DNA of 64,000 bases from Atrina japonica (lineage: Eukaryota > Mollusca > Bivalvia > Pterioida > Pinnidae): NCBI GenBank assembly GCA_030159075.1, contig BROG01000401.1, positions 248,001 through 312,000 on the forward strand, in the 5' to 3' direction. Of the stretch, positions 1-12,324 are shown in pieces. Position 1 is the first letter of the stretch. Every line of letters begins with the position of its first letter. The position numbers and the translations under genes were made by a program. The notes below the pieces were generated by a model that searched no databases, was not told the origin of the DNA, and saw only the letters and a program-made list of their open reading frames with translations.

Positions 1-477
1 TACGATAGAATACTTTTTCCAAAAGTTGATCTATTCCAACCCTCTAAAAATAATATGTCATACCAGGACAGGAAAGAAACAAAGATCTCGGGATCCATTT
101 GTTCTGTTGGGCGGGACTGCAAATTTACATGTCCAGACAGTGAATGTATTATATATACTGTAGTTATTTTTGGATAACAGTTTTTAAACCTCTGAAAAAA
201 TCATTGTCACTACACTTGATACATACATGTATATGTTTGTAAACAGGAATATATGGTAGGAAAAATTGATCATAAACATTAGAACTATTCTTCGCTGAAA
301 TTATTACTATTATGAATGGTTTTTATCCTTGCTATTCTAACTTGTCCAAGTTGTCTTGGTCAATTTGTCAACTTGTAAAGTGGACTGGAAGAAGACAACT
401 GGGCAAGTGTGAATGTTGTGTCCAAGATATCGTATTGTTCTAATGATACAACTTTGCTTGTTTATTTTGCAAAAGGC
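1..477. other. AT-rich intergenic DNA, no gene seen
   Basis: No open frame with coding character and no recognisable repeat boundary was seen on either strand. Confidence 0.5.
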
Positions 478-590
478 CGGTGGTCACTCCTCTGGTACAT
501 TGTAACCTGCTTCTCTCCTCCATCATTTAAAAACTGGCCAACGCCACAAAACTGAAAATTGTTGAGTGTGGCATAAAAAAACTAAAATCA
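478..590 (+). repeat. 3' fragment of SINE family 2
   Basis: The stretch ends with a 'gagtgtggcataaaa' tail. The same tail and preceding 'ggtacattgtaacc' block recur at 54049-54262 (+), 38685-39205 (-), 42005-42155 (-) and 42985-43240 (-). The tRNA-like head is missing here, so this is a 5'-truncated copy. Confidence 0.55.
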
Positions 591-717
591 AAATTGAGTC
601 CATCTGATATTTCTATGTGAACACAACAGTTACATGTATATGTAAGTCTAGTGGCAAATATTTTCATCTTTCACTTAATGTCATACATACATGGTTGTTT
701 ATTTATAAATCAATAAT

Positions 718-1259
718 ACAGTGGAACCTATTTTGAGAGACCAATGTCATAAAAGACCATCTGTCTTGAAATTGAGAGACCAATGTCATAAACATAAAAG
801 GCCATCTGTCTTGAGACAGAAATGTCGTAATAGATCACCTGTCTTGAGAGACCACTGTCATAGAAGACCACCTGTCTTGAGGGACCACGTGACTCTCTTA
901 AAAGACTACGTGTCTAGACAGACCAGTCGTAAAATACCACCTTATTTTGAGAGACCACTGTCATAAAAGATCACCTGTCTTGAGAGACCAATGTTGTAAA
1001 AGACCACTTGTCTTGAGAGACCATTGTCATAAAGGACCACCTGTCTTGAGAGACCACTGTCACAAAGGACCACCTGTCTTGAGAGACCATTGTCATAAAA
1101 GACTGTCTAGAGAGACCACTGTTGTAAAATACTACCTGTCTTTGAAAACCACATTCTCAAAACCACTTGGTTCAATAATGCTTTGAATAACACCCTTTTG
1201 AGAGACCCCTGTCTTATGAGACCACATTTCAGTGACCTCTTAAGACAGTTTGCACTGTA
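718..1259. repeat. Minisatellite of about 31 bp inside a MITE
   Basis: About 15 imperfect direct repeats of a unit reading roughly 'gagaccactgtcataaaa' followed by 'gaccacctgtctt'. The array opens with 'acagtggaacct' and closes near 'gtttgcactgtac'. These ends match the termini of short elements at 40670-40860, 45490-45683 and 53095-53267, which also carry 'agaccac' motifs. I infer an expansion of the interior of such an element. Open frames across it are by-products of the repeat. Confidence 0.75.
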
Positions 1260-1269
1260 CACCGAATCA

Positions 1270-1914
1270 TGGTCAATATATTTCTTATCTTTGGTTTTTA
1301 AAGAAAGAAAAATACAATTATAAATAAAAAGAAACAAAATCTCAGAAAACACTGAACAACAATAATATTATTAATATAACCTGAGTTTGACAAACTTACC
1401 ATCAATTCTACCTAAAAGAAATAGATTACATACATATATTGCTATGTTCGAACAAGTACACAGTCATACCTAGACATATTGAAAAATAAATGTAAGGCAA
1501 ATGATTTTTTATTTACAATAAAAAGGGTTTTCAAATAACCAGGTTTTAATGGAAAATACAGAAATTTGGCCAGGGAATCAAAATCAGTTAAAAAAAAAAG
1601 TGGGATTTCAATGTAAGTGGGTTAGACTGTACAAATTCACTTAGATAATCCTGAAACACTCAGCTTGAACCAGATCATCAAGCTCTTCCATATTGCTGCT
1701 TCATAACATATCTCCCAACTGTTATGAGTAGCGGTATGCTATATACATTGTACTATCTAAAAATAAACTATGAAAAATATTCGTTTTGCTCTCTCTCTCT
1801 CTCTCTCTGGCAGTCCTAAATATAATCATATAATCTAGGGATTTTCCTAAATACATGTATCGGTATATGATATTATTAACATCTACATGTACTAAAATAG
1901 AAAACTTACATCAT
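1270..1914. other. Intergenic DNA with a short (CT)n run
   Basis: No gene seen. A pure CT dinucleotide run lies at about 1791-1808. Confidence 0.5.
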
Positions 1915-2759
1915 TTAAAGCATTATGAGCTGTCGTAGGTGAAAAATTTTACATCCTAATGTTATGTCATATTTTAACTCATATATATTCCAAAGAGACC
2001 ATCTGGTGGTTAGCATAACAAAAAAATGCATGTGTAAACTTGCAACAATCTTGCCAAACGTAACCCGTAATTACTTTGTACATTGCAAATTAACTTTTGG
2101 TAAATTTTTACGAAGATTACCTAGTGTCCATTAAACACGTGCTATTTGCGATTAATATACATTCTATTCTTATTACCCTTTGCGTTATTTTCATACATCA
2201 TGATCATTTCATATCTAAATCACTCAAAGTTTGTCTTTTTCGTCGTTTCAAAACATTTGTTTCTGAAATTGTCCACGTGCTGGGTATATCGGGTGATCTC
2301 GACCCATTTTTAACTCATCCCATTGCATTTTCGGCTTTATCATTCTTCACACATATGATCATGAACTGCCCAACTCCATTGGACATGGCGGCACGATTGT
2401 AAAAATATGAGGTACGCATACTTTTCACAATTTTGTCAATGTCAGCATTCAGGGTAACATTAAAGATTAGAAAAATGTCATAGTCCTAGCCCGTAAATGA
2501 CAGAGATCCCCTGACCAAATTACAAAGCGCATTTGATAAGGCGAAAGGGTTCATCTAAAAGGTCATTTCATACGGAAATACAGCTGGAGTTTTTAAGGTA
2601 CGGGAAAACGTGAATTCTAATAAAACAAATAACTTCAAAAAGAAGATCTTTTACAATGTTTTACATGTTTGATAATGTATTTGAATATACATTTTATCAT
2701 ATTCTCGACTATATGTCAAGGGACAAAAATGATCATTGTGACAGCTAATATCGCTTTAA
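1915..2759 (+). mobile_element. TTAA-flanked inverted-repeat transposon, copy 1
   Basis: Left end TTAAAG-CATTATGAGCTGTC; right end GACAGCTAATATCGC-TTTAA. The ends are inverted repeats of about 18 bp with mismatches, bounded by TTAA on both sides. The interior is shared with copies at 9752-12324, 20549-21421 and 49213-50238. No transposase frame is visible, so it is non-autonomous. TTAA target duplication is typical of piggyBac-type elements, but TTAA could also be part of the repeat, so the superfamily is uncertain. This copy is about 180 bp shorter than the full-length one at 49213-50238. Confidence 0.75.
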
Positions 2760-4015
2760 CTTTAATCATCAATTTGAATGACATTTCTCAAAACAATAAA
2801 AATTGCCCATGTGTAAAGCCTACCAGGCCATCTCAACCAAGCGACCCTTCTTGACATCCTGTTTTGATAAGAAGTACATGTAACAACATTTTAAAGACAA
2901 ATGACATTGATAATGCGTTTTATTAGTTATATCAGAGTTACTGTCCTTTGATCACTCTTTTGACCTAAAAAACAAAATGCTTCAAATCTCACGATATATC
3001 ACGAGATAACAGGGACAACACGATAACGTGTAAATAAATACAAAGAAGCTTGATACATTGAAATGGATGTAATATATACATATGGATAACATCAGTTACA
3101 TCATTCACTGTGATACTTTGGTGGAGGAAAAAATACAGATGTATCCAAAAGCTAAATACTAAATAGGAAATACCGATATTTCCTAATTTTCTCCTGGACT
3201 CAAAGTCTTTTTAATCAGAAAAAAATCAGCCTGAAAAAAAAATATGTGGTCATGCAATAGGTACGGTCGTTTTTGTTCTTTCTTGAAAACTATCTGAAAC
3301 ATGTCGGGAATGTTCACATTTCATTACAAGAAACTAAAATTATAAACCGTAAACGTAAATTATTTCCCCGCTAACCGGAAACGTGTAGGCTAAAGCATAG
3401 GACAGGTAGATCCCGTGACTCTTGGAAGGAAGATTATGGCGGTACATCACTCATAACTTATTTGACGGTTGTCGACTTCTGCACGTGGGAAATCAAGTCT
3501 TGTATTTTATATTATCAGATACTCCATGAGCAAAACATAAATATGATTAAATTTATTATGTCTTTCTTTCGACGACAATGATTCTCGGAATGAAGATTAC
3601 GGAGGCTGTTTTACTCAGTAAATACTGGAATGAGGGTTGTCAATTTCGGCACATGAATAGCCGAGTCCTTTATTTTACATAATCATATACAATCATAGAG
3701 CAGACTATAGTCTCTGACATAAACTAGTCCACCAATTAAACTCAGGCAAAAAGTATGTGTCTGTCAGAATAAACATGTGATATTTCAATTCTATTTGGGA
3801 TTTTAAACAAAAAATTGTTTGGATTCAAAGAAAAATATGTCTAGAAATGATCTATGACCTACTGATTGACTGTCATCCAGGTATTTATTACTTATCATTC
3901 TCTTCAAGTCACAGAAGCCCAGATTTTCTCGAATAAACTATGAAGGCTTGACAAGGGATTCTGGCGGGCCGCAACATAATCCCCAAAGGGATTACAACGA
4001 GGGGGTACATTAGGG
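2760..4015. other. Intergenic DNA, no gene seen
   Basis: AT-rich sequence with no coding frame I can support. The 'aatccccaaagggatt' stretch near 3979 resembles the arms of the hairpin at 6111-6187. Confidence 0.45.
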
Positions 4016-4648
4016 TGCATAGAATAACCGAAATGACACCTATTAACCGAAATGATGGTGTAATAACCGAAATGACGCTATAATACACTGAAATGACACC
4101 AGCATACTCAATATTGTCAACTTTCTGTGTTTTGATGATCATTTCTTAAAACACCATATTTAAATACATATTATTGTAAAATTATGTACATAAATGTACA
4201 TAAAATAAAGTTTTGAACCATGGTTAGGTAAAAATTTTTGACAAACTACTCAAGAACGATAACCCGTAATATACAAGACCTACAGAACTTCTTGCAAAAT
4301 ATAATGTTAGAACAGAGTCTGATATGCAATTAATATTAAAAAAAAGAAAAACTATCCATAAAAAATAAATAACAATTATCAAAGTAGTTTATTGCTAAAG
4401 GAGTGAAGGCCAGAACATTAACTTATATTCTCTGGTTTTGTACATAGTCTATATTAAGTTTATGGTGTTAAATTTACAAACTAAATATTCGTATTCAAAT
4501 CTATTACTTTTGTATAACATGACATCCAGCATCAGAAAATAAAAAATTTTGTATCAAATAATAAGTGTCATTTCAGTGTATTATAGCGTAATTTTGGTTA
4601 TTATACCATCACTTAGGTGAATAAGTGTCATTTCGGTTATTCTATGTA
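4016..4648. mobile_element. MITE-like element with about 85-bp terminal inverted repeats
   Basis: The left arm (about 4016-4100) begins 'catagaataaccgaaatgac'. The reverse complement of 4564-4648 reads almost the same, with both arms carrying the 'aaccgaaatgac' and 'gctataatacactgaaatga' blocks in the same order. The interior is AT-rich and non-coding. The target duplication is not clear. Confidence 0.7.
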
Positions 4649-6110
4649 TCTGGTGCATTAGAGCAGCACGATTTACCCCAAAAGACCCAAAATTACCCCC
4701 AAAACAAGCCAAAATGACCCAAAACACATAAAATGACCCCAACAACATTTATAAAGTAGCAATTTTAGCAATCTTATTATAATATGATGAATATCTTTTA
4801 TGATTGTAGGTGTTTTTGACTTTGATAATGCTGTTTTATCCAATTTCTGAAGCCATAATAAAGTCAGCATGACATTTTAAAATGTACCAGAATGTTACTT
4901 ATATGGGATGATCAAGATGTTTAATACATATGTAATCATCATTTTCCACAATATGTAGAATTTGTATAATATAAATTTGACATAAAATATGAAAAATATT
5001 TCAGGAATCGTGAAAACAAATAATTGAAGAAGACCGATTTGGCTCTTCATTTAACTAAAGGACAGTGTCCGTAAGTTCCGCGAGACACTGATAGTTGATA
5101 AATGTTGATTTTCTAACTGTCTATGATATATTAATACGGAAGAAAATTTCGATTTAATTGTTTTGGGGGTCTTTTGGGGTAGGGTTTTTTTTTTTTTTTG
5201 GTAAATCTTGCCGCCGGGTGCATTATGATATTTCAAATTTAGAGGTAAATCACTAAATGTATGAACCTGATAACAATTCCTGAGTCAAATTCTATTTAAT
5301 GGAAATGTAGGTAAAATCATTAAACAAAGTAGAAAGAAACATAATGAAGCCAATCACAGTATATTTGATACACTGTGTTTCGAAGGAAATTCATTCAGAC
5401 TCAGTCTCAGTCAGTCAGTGAATGTTTACCTGGTCTACATTTCGGCGATGAAGATGAAGGAATGACAACATTAATTTGACTTTCACGTGAGGTTGAAGTG
5501 TGTGAAAACACGCTTGGATACTCTGCAATTTGTTATGCGTCAACTGGGAACAAATTGTCTTTCCAGACCACAAATCATCCGTTGAGCCTAATTTGTTATG
5601 AAGCCATAGTGCAGTGTCTCCGGAAGCCATATTGGAAAGAGTCCCTTCGCTCCATAAAAGACATGTTGCGATTGGTCGGATGAAACTGACAAGAGTTATC
5701 TTTCTTTGGTTGTTTGAATCTGTCCTGTTCAGGCAACAGGTCATGTTTTTGTTTTAATTTTTAAATATGAGGCTTACCCAGTCAGTTAATTGTCTTAACA
5801 AATAACCAACGAAAGTAAGCCAAATTAGAAAGAAACTGTCGATGAAGCTAATTTACAGATGGAAAAGTTGATGTTTCGAGCTATGCCTATGACCAAGGCA
5901 GTCGAATATAATTTCGCCTTCTGCATCCCGCGCCAAATTGAAAGTTAGAATTACGGTAAATTCCATGAGGTCATGTGTCAAGGAGAGATGAACCCCAAAG
6001 GAAATTCTACTGGAAAATATAAAACAGTGACCCCAGAAAAGGTTTAAAAATAAATCATAGGTAAACCTATCGAGAGGGCGAAGGCATTCATCAACAGTTT
6101 TTAATGTTAA
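4649..6110. other. Intergenic DNA, no gene seen
   Basis: A 109-codon minus-strand frame at 5415-5744 matches no family I recognise and has no convincing splice or conservation context. I do not call it a gene. Confidence 0.45.
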
Positions 6111-6187
6111 GTTAATCCCTTTGGGGATTCCGTCGTATTGCCCCCCGCCGGGGGCAACACGACAGAATCACCAAAGGGATTAACATT
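6111..6187. repeat. Long GC-rich hairpin
   Basis: The arms 'gttaatccctttgg' and 'ccaaagggattaac' are perfect complements. Inside them 'attccgtcgt' pairs with 'acgacagaat' with one bulge, and 'gccccc' pairs with 'gggggc' around a tiny loop. It is far more GC-rich than its surroundings. It is probably a palindromic mobile-element remnant; a transcribed hairpin is possible but unsupported. Confidence 0.7.
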
Positions 6188-6189
6188 CA

Positions 6190-8117
6190 GTGTTTTTATC
6201 ACCTAAATCACTAAATGTCCCGGTCATTCACTCATTGTTTTAAATAAAATATTGAGAGGCTGGCTGGTTCCTTGGTGCTAAAACTAAAATGAAATGTGGT
6301 ATTTATTACTATTAGTCATGAATTAAATGCACAAACATGTTACTTATGCTATATATTTTTCTCTATCCCAGCGTATACATCGTTTCGTGTAGTTCACATT
6401 ACCAGAATAATGGAGGCGCTTCGTGATCGGGTTTGATGTACAACCCTAGTCGTTTCTTAGTGTGGTAGTTTATTACTTCGTTTGCAATGCGCTTTTAAGT
6501 AATGACTTTGCATTTCCGACATTTTGTTTATGTCACGCGCAAATTCCCGATGTGAGCAAAATTTTTACCATTAGTAGTACGGGTCCCCGGATGTAGTAGG
6601 AATGAAAAATGTGAGCTTCTCTTATGTCATATATGAGGGCTTCGCCCTCTATCATTTATACTGACCAGTGGCAGTGGCGTAGCTGGGTCCAGAAAAGTGG
6701 GGAAGGGGGCACTACCGTTTAAAATATTGTGAATGGATTACAGGGGCAGATCCAAGAATTTTCAAAGAGGAGCGTAAGTTTTTTTGGTTTTGTTTGATTT
6801 TTTTTTTTTGGCAGTGGCGTAGGAGGCAAACCCAAAGGTGAAGGGGTTAGGTTTGAGACTGTGACATTAATTAAACTTGTTTATACTTTAAAAATTAGAA
6901 TTTAAAATTAAATTAAAACCGTTCATGCAATGCATACCTCATCAATAGTAGAGTGGTGTAAATGTTAATTAACGTCGCCGACCGGGTATTTATTAATGAA
7001 TTGTTTAATTTTTTCAATACATCCATGTTTAGTATTTTACCTTGCATGATACCTCTTTCTCTTTCGGAACTATACGTCTCAAAATTAGAACGACGAGATG
7101 AAGTCTTATTGACAGAAACAATCGTCTTGAGTATTTTTTTTTACTAAACTATAACTTTGAATGATAAATGTAATGATAAAAACAGAAAAAGTTCATTAAT
7201 ACCGATCTCTCAATCGATTAGACTTATCATTTGGCCACTTTCTCTTAAGAAAATATGTTTAAAATTTGATCACAACTGATAAAGTCTGATTGACAGAAAC
7301 GATCGTTTTGAGCATTTAAACTTTGGTGTTATGCTTATAATATTTACACAGAGCTGTCGGTTCTTGTACTCCTCAACAATCTCTGTCAACGTCCGACCGG
7401 ACGGCCAGTTTCTGGCAAAACATTTAAATCTACTATATAGATTTTGCTCTTTATATGGTATCGGTCATCTTTGCATATATTTTTAGTGCTGACATTGAAA
7501 ATATAATATTTGAGGCAGCTATATATAAAGCTTTATATTTGAGGTGAAAACATTTTTTTAAAATGGATTTAATTATAGGGATTGTATCTTTGCGAAAAGT
7601 TTCGTCACTCTGTGTAATTTGGTTTTTATATACATTCTCTGGGTTACATGACCACGTTATTTGGGACTTCTTTTTAGACGTTGTTGAGGAGTGCAAGGAC
7701 CGACAACTCTGTGTAAGAGATTGCATTAATACCCGAGTGACTTTGTCTTCATATAATTATTGGCAGGATACAAAACGATTAATTTCAAACTTGAGCATCG
7801 ATCTTTATCATACCAACATCTAGGTCCAAAACGAAAGTACATATAGTTATGGTTACCTCACATGAATGTGATTATGTTAGTTAACATGTACAAGTATGCA
7901 CCTTTTGGTATCAACCCAATGTAAGACCCCAGATTTACAGTTACGTTAGAAAGATTAATCTGTAGATTACTCTAAAATTGGGTGTAATGTAAGTCAAAGT
8001 GATCCCAAATATACAGAATTTAAACATCAACTCAAGGTTACATTACGGGAGAATTACTTAACATACACATGTTATCGAATCATCTGAAGGACATTTACAC
8101 GTTATCACTGTAGATAG

Positions 8118-8119
<2 letters not shown>
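6190..8119. other. Intergenic DNA at the left edge of duplication unit A
   Basis: No gene seen. Blocks near 7080-7140 and 7260-7330 ('gacagaaac(a/g)atcgt' next to 'gatgaagtc') belong to a dispersed repeat also present near 24650, 31270, 45790, 53400 and 56900. From about 7800 onward the sequence matches 24300 onward, for example 'aacatctaggtccaaaacga', marking the upstream part of the segmental duplication. Confidence 0.5.
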
Positions 8120-8196
<77 letters not shown>

Positions 8197-8208
8197 TATA
8201 TATATATC
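8120..8208. repeat. (TA)n microsatellite
   Basis: A nearly pure TA dinucleotide run. Confidence 0.95.
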
Positions 8209-8234
8209 TTGTTCAGCTGTTGGGTCTTCAACTA

Positions 8235-8716
8235 CAGCCACTTGCCAAAAGTTTATAGACATTATCATTTTTACTTTATATTTTATATAAAACAACACCT
8301 CCCCAAAAAAAATTGTGAAGCCAATTCTTTTCATATTTAAATAAAATTATCACTGTTAAACAGAATATTTCCAAGTTTCATTAATTATTTGGATGTAATT
8401 TTCTAATATGTAATTTCAAAAATAAGAAAATTCAAACAAAAAGTAAAACTTAGATATCACAATTTTACTTCAAGAGGGAATTTTAATCACTAAAATTAAA
8501 CTTTCTGTTTGAATTGATGAATTTTTTAATTTCTAATTCCGAAAATTGAAATAAAAATATATAATAAAGCTGTATACAATTGTCTATGTAACAGTGAAAA
8601 TCGTATTGAAATGCGATAAGAAATGACTTCACAATATATATATATATTTAAATTATGGTTTTATATAAATAATATAGTAAACATGATCACGTCTATAAAC
8701 TTTTGGCAAGAGGCTC
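8235..8716. mobile_element. Tc1/mariner-type MITE, 482 bp
   Basis: Begins CAGCCACTTGCCAAAAGTTT and ends with the inverted form (AAACTTTTGGCAAGAGGCTC). It is flanked on both sides by TA, the Tc1/mariner target duplication. The arms extend inward for roughly 90 bp and the interior is non-coding. A second copy lies at 55827-56662. The element interrupts duplication unit A but has no counterpart at the matching place in unit B (about 25.08 kb), so it probably arrived after the duplication. Confidence 0.85.
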
Positions 8717-8718
8717 TA

Positions 8719-8778
8719 TTTTAAGAGTTTTGCAACAACACACCAACCCGAGCTGCGTTTCAACAACTAAAATATCGG
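8719..8778 (+). promoter_or_regulatory. Likely 5' untranslated exon of DHDH copy A (3' end)
   Basis: The sequence ending at 8778 is followed by a strong donor and downstream block (gtaagtacatgtactgatat) that is identical in unit B after 25155. An acceptor-like 'cgttatag' at 14211-14218 precedes the DHDH exon that carries the start codon, with a matching site at 27563-27573 in copy B. I infer a non-coding first exon spliced to the coding exon 1. The 5' end is unknown and I could not identify a core promoter. Confidence 0.4.
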
Positions 8779-9558
8779 GTAAGTACATGTACTGATATTT
8801 TATCCTTGAACACATCACACTTTTAAACTGGGTTATGGTGGAATTCACTCTGTGGATTAAATAAATCAGTAAGTTCCGTAAGTCTTTGAAATTGACACAC
8901 TAGTAAATTATCTAAGAGTACAATATTTTAGTTTTAAACAGTGCTACAGATAAGATGCGCCTATATCTATTAAATTCAGTGGACGTGCATGCAAATCAAA
9001 ATCTATGTCTGAAGTGTAAAATTAAACACGCACACTCAGAATTGATCATTTTAGCAGGCTTATTTTCTTTTACTGTTTAAGATATTTTCTTTACTGTGTA
9101 ATGTATATTCAATCCCTTGTGGGTTCGCGGCAAAATGTCAGCATTCAAAACTTGACCCTCAGGTTTTCATGAATACAAAGGGAAAATGTTCAAAGGAATG
9201 TTTATTTCATTTAATTTCTTTGCTTGTCATTCTAGTTATGCCAGCAAGTCTTACGCGTCTATGGACTTCAACTATATAGATCTATATTTGTATTTTATGG
9301 TTGTGAAGAAATACATGTGAATTTACCACAATGTCAAATGGAAATCAAAATCTTGGCCTCAATAGAAAGGAAAATATCCACTTATCAGAAATTTGTAGGT
9401 AAAACCATTCACTCCATGAGGGAAATGGTGAGAAGTGTACCTAAATTCCTTAAAAAGAGTAACGGGTTCCACAAAAAGACTTCATAAGTGCCGACTTTGT
9501 TACAATTTTACATCCAACGAAGGTATGTTATTTTATCTAAACTGACCTAATATCACTT

Positions 9559-9562
<4 letters not shown>

Positions 9563-9651
<89 letters not shown>

Positions 9652-9657
9652 TATATA
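9563..9657. repeat. (TA)n microsatellite
   Basis: A TA run with a single TG interruption. Confidence 0.95.
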
Positions 9658-9751
9658 ACATATATTTGAAATTGTTACTTCATCAATTCAATTTGATATG
9701 GATACTGTTTTTGTCAATATAAACAATGCACATTGGTGTTAGTACTATATC

Positions 9752-12324
9752 TTAAAGCGATATGAGCTGTCGTAAGTGAAAAATTTTACATGCCCATTTT
9801 ATGTAATATTTTATCTCATATATATTCTAAAGGGACCATCTGGTGTTTAAAATAACACATGCATGTGTACAATTGTAACAATCTTACCAAACGTAACCCA
9901 TAATATCAGTTATTGTTTGTCCACCATTACTTTCAGTATTGCAAATTAACTTTCGGTAATTTTTTACGAAGATTACCGAGTGTCCAATAAACAGGTGCTA
10001 TTTGTAGTTAATATACATTTTATTCTCATTACCTTTTGCGTTTATTTTCGTACATCATCATTTCATACATAAATCAGTCAAAATTGGTCTTTTTCGTTGT
10101 TTCAAAACATCTCGACCCATTTTTAGTTCACCTGGCTAAAGTCAGGGTGAGCTTTTGCCATCACTTTGCGTCCGTACCTCATCCAAGATGGCCGCCAGCA
10201 AGGAACATAATTTAATATTAAACCCTATGGAAAAACACATTTACAGATCTTTTTCTCTGGGACTACTATCCTAATTGTAACAAAACTTGGTCATAATGGT
10301 CTTTTGATGGACCCATTTTAAAATATGTTTCCAGCAGGTCCAGGTGCTATCCAAGATGGCTGCCAGCAGGAAACATAGATTGACATTCGACAATATGGGA
10401 ACACTTTCAAAGATCTTCTCCTCTGAAACTACTGAGCCAATTGGAACCAAACTTGGTCGCAATAGTCTTTGGGTGGTCCCCTGTAATAAGGGTGTTTTTC
10501 AGGTTGGCACCTCATCTAAATAGGCCGCCAGCAGGGAACATAATTCAACATTAGGCCCTATGGGAAAATACATTTACAGATCTTTTTCCCTGGGACTGCT
10601 ATCACAATTGTAACTTAACTTGGTCATAATGGTCCTTTGATGGACCCATTTAAAAATGTGTCAGCAGGGCCAGGTGCTATCCAAGATGGCCGCCAGCAGG
10701 AAACATAGATTAAAACTGGACCAGATGGGAACACTTTCTTCTCCTCTGAAACTACTTAGCCTGTTGGAACTAAACTTGGTCGCAATAGTCTTTGGGTGAT
10801 CTCCTGTAGAAAAGGTGTTTTTCATGTTCACACCTCATTCAAGATTGCCGCCAGCAAGGAACATAATGTAACATTGGGCTCTATGGGAAAACACATTCAC
10901 TGATCCTTTTCTCTGGAACTGCTGACCCAATTGAAACGAAACTTGGTTATAATGGTCCGTTGATGGACTCATTTAAAAAATTGCCCGGCAGGTCCAGGTC
11001 CTATCCAAGATGACCCCTAGCAAGAAACATATATTAAAATTTGAGCATATGGGAACATTTTCAAAGATCTCCTTTGAAACCACTAGACCAATTTGAACCA
11101 AACTTAGTCACAAGAGTCTTTGGGTGGTCCCCTGTACAAAAAAAAGTGGTTTTCAGTATTGCATCTCATCCAAGATGGCTGCCAACAGGGAACATAATTT
11201 AACATTGGATCCTATAGGAAAACACATTTACAGATCTTTTTCTCTGGAACTGCTATCCTAATTTGAACCAAACTTAGTCATAGTGGTCCTTGGATGGACC
11301 CGATTAAAAATGTGTCCGGCAGGTCCAGGTGCTATCCAAGATGGCCACCAGCAGGAATTATAGATTAAAATTGGACCATATGGGAACACTTTCAAAGATC
11401 TTCTCTGAAACTACTGAGCCAATTGGAACCAAACTTGGTCACAATAGTCTTTGGGTGGCCTCCTGTATAAAATGTGTTTTGCAGGTTCATACCTCATCCA
11501 AGATGGCTGCCAACAGGGAATATAAATTAACATTGGACCCTATGGAAAAACACATTTTCATTTTTTTTTCGCTGGAACTACTATCCCTTTATCACAATGG
11601 TTTTTTGGATGGACCTGTTTAAAACATGTTTCTGACATGTCCAGGTCCTATTCTAGATGACAGCTGGGTGAGCGATACAGGCTTTTGTGAGCCTCTTGTT
11701 AACTCGTCCCAATGCATTCTCGGCTTTACCATTCTTGACACATATGATCATGAACTGCCCAACTCCATCGGGCATGGCGGCACTATTGTAAAACATGAGC
11801 TACGCATACTTTTCACAGTTATATTGTTTTGATTTTGTCAATGTCAGCATTCAGGGTAACATTAGATCAGAAAATTTTTCTTTTAGTGACCTGATGTATT
11901 TATTCATATATCCATCCGATTTTCTTCAGGTATTTAAGATAGTGGTGAAAAGCATATATTTTACATAATACATTTACTTTCCAATAAAATCACGTCCTGT
12001 ATTTTAAAGTAAATACAAAACACATAAAAAATTGTCCGACTTTAACATAGTCCGAGCGCGCAATGGATCGAAATCCCCGACCGAATTACGGAGTATATTT
12101 GATATGGCGAAAGAATTTATTTGAAAGGTCATTGCATACGGAAATACAGCTGAAATTTTTAAGGTATGGGAAAACTTAAATTCTAATAAAACAAATAACT
12201 TCGAAAAGAAGATCTTTTGCAACATTTCACGTGTTTGATAATGTATTTGAACACACATTTGATAATATTCTCTACTATATGTCAGTGGACAAAATAATCA
12301 TTGTGACAGCTTATATGGCTTTAA
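9752..12324 (+). mobile_element. TTAA-flanked inverted-repeat transposon, copy 2 (interrupted)
   Basis: Left end TTAAAGCGATATGAGCTGTC at 9752; right end GACAGCTTATATGGCTTTAA at 12324. The two halves, 9752-10126 and 11702-12324, match the other copies in order. Between them sits a repeat-cored element (10127-11701), so this copy was itself a target. No transposase frame is visible. Confidence 0.8.
10127..11701 (+). mobile_element. Pearl-like (Helitron-associated) element with a tandem-repeat core
   Basis: The core consists of 9-10 monomers of about 164 bp, alternating in two types to give a higher-order period of about 326-333 bp. The anchor 'ggaacataat' recurs near 10203, 10535, 10860 and 11190, with a variant near 11518. 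Typical monomer text includes 'atccaagatggccgccagca'. A short left arm (near 'acctggctaaagtcagggtg') and a right arm with a small stem-loop (AGGC-loop-GCCT, then 'cttgtt') flank the core. Left arm, core of 160-170 bp repeats and right arm is the layout of bivalve 'pearl' elements, related to Helentron-associated repeats. I recognise this by architecture, not by a database match. Confidence 0.65.

Noticed and set aside
720..1260. CRISPR-like regular repeats
   Set aside because: Repeats are contiguous and imperfect with no unique spacers, no cas genes are present, and the genome is clearly eukaryotic. It is a minisatellite.
5415..5744. Minus-strand 109-codon frame as a gene
   Set aside because: No recognised domain, no splice partners, ordinary composition for a chance frame in a less AT-rich patch.
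8119..8334. Open frames rich in Tyr-Ile repeats (also at 12943, 14530, 18217, 44122, 44442 and 63125)
   Set aside because: These are translations of (TA)n microsatellites with no splice or family support.
11329..11622. 97-codon frame across the pearl-like core
   Set aside because: The apparent repeated peptide reflects the DNA tandem repeat; frames break between monomers and no family matches.
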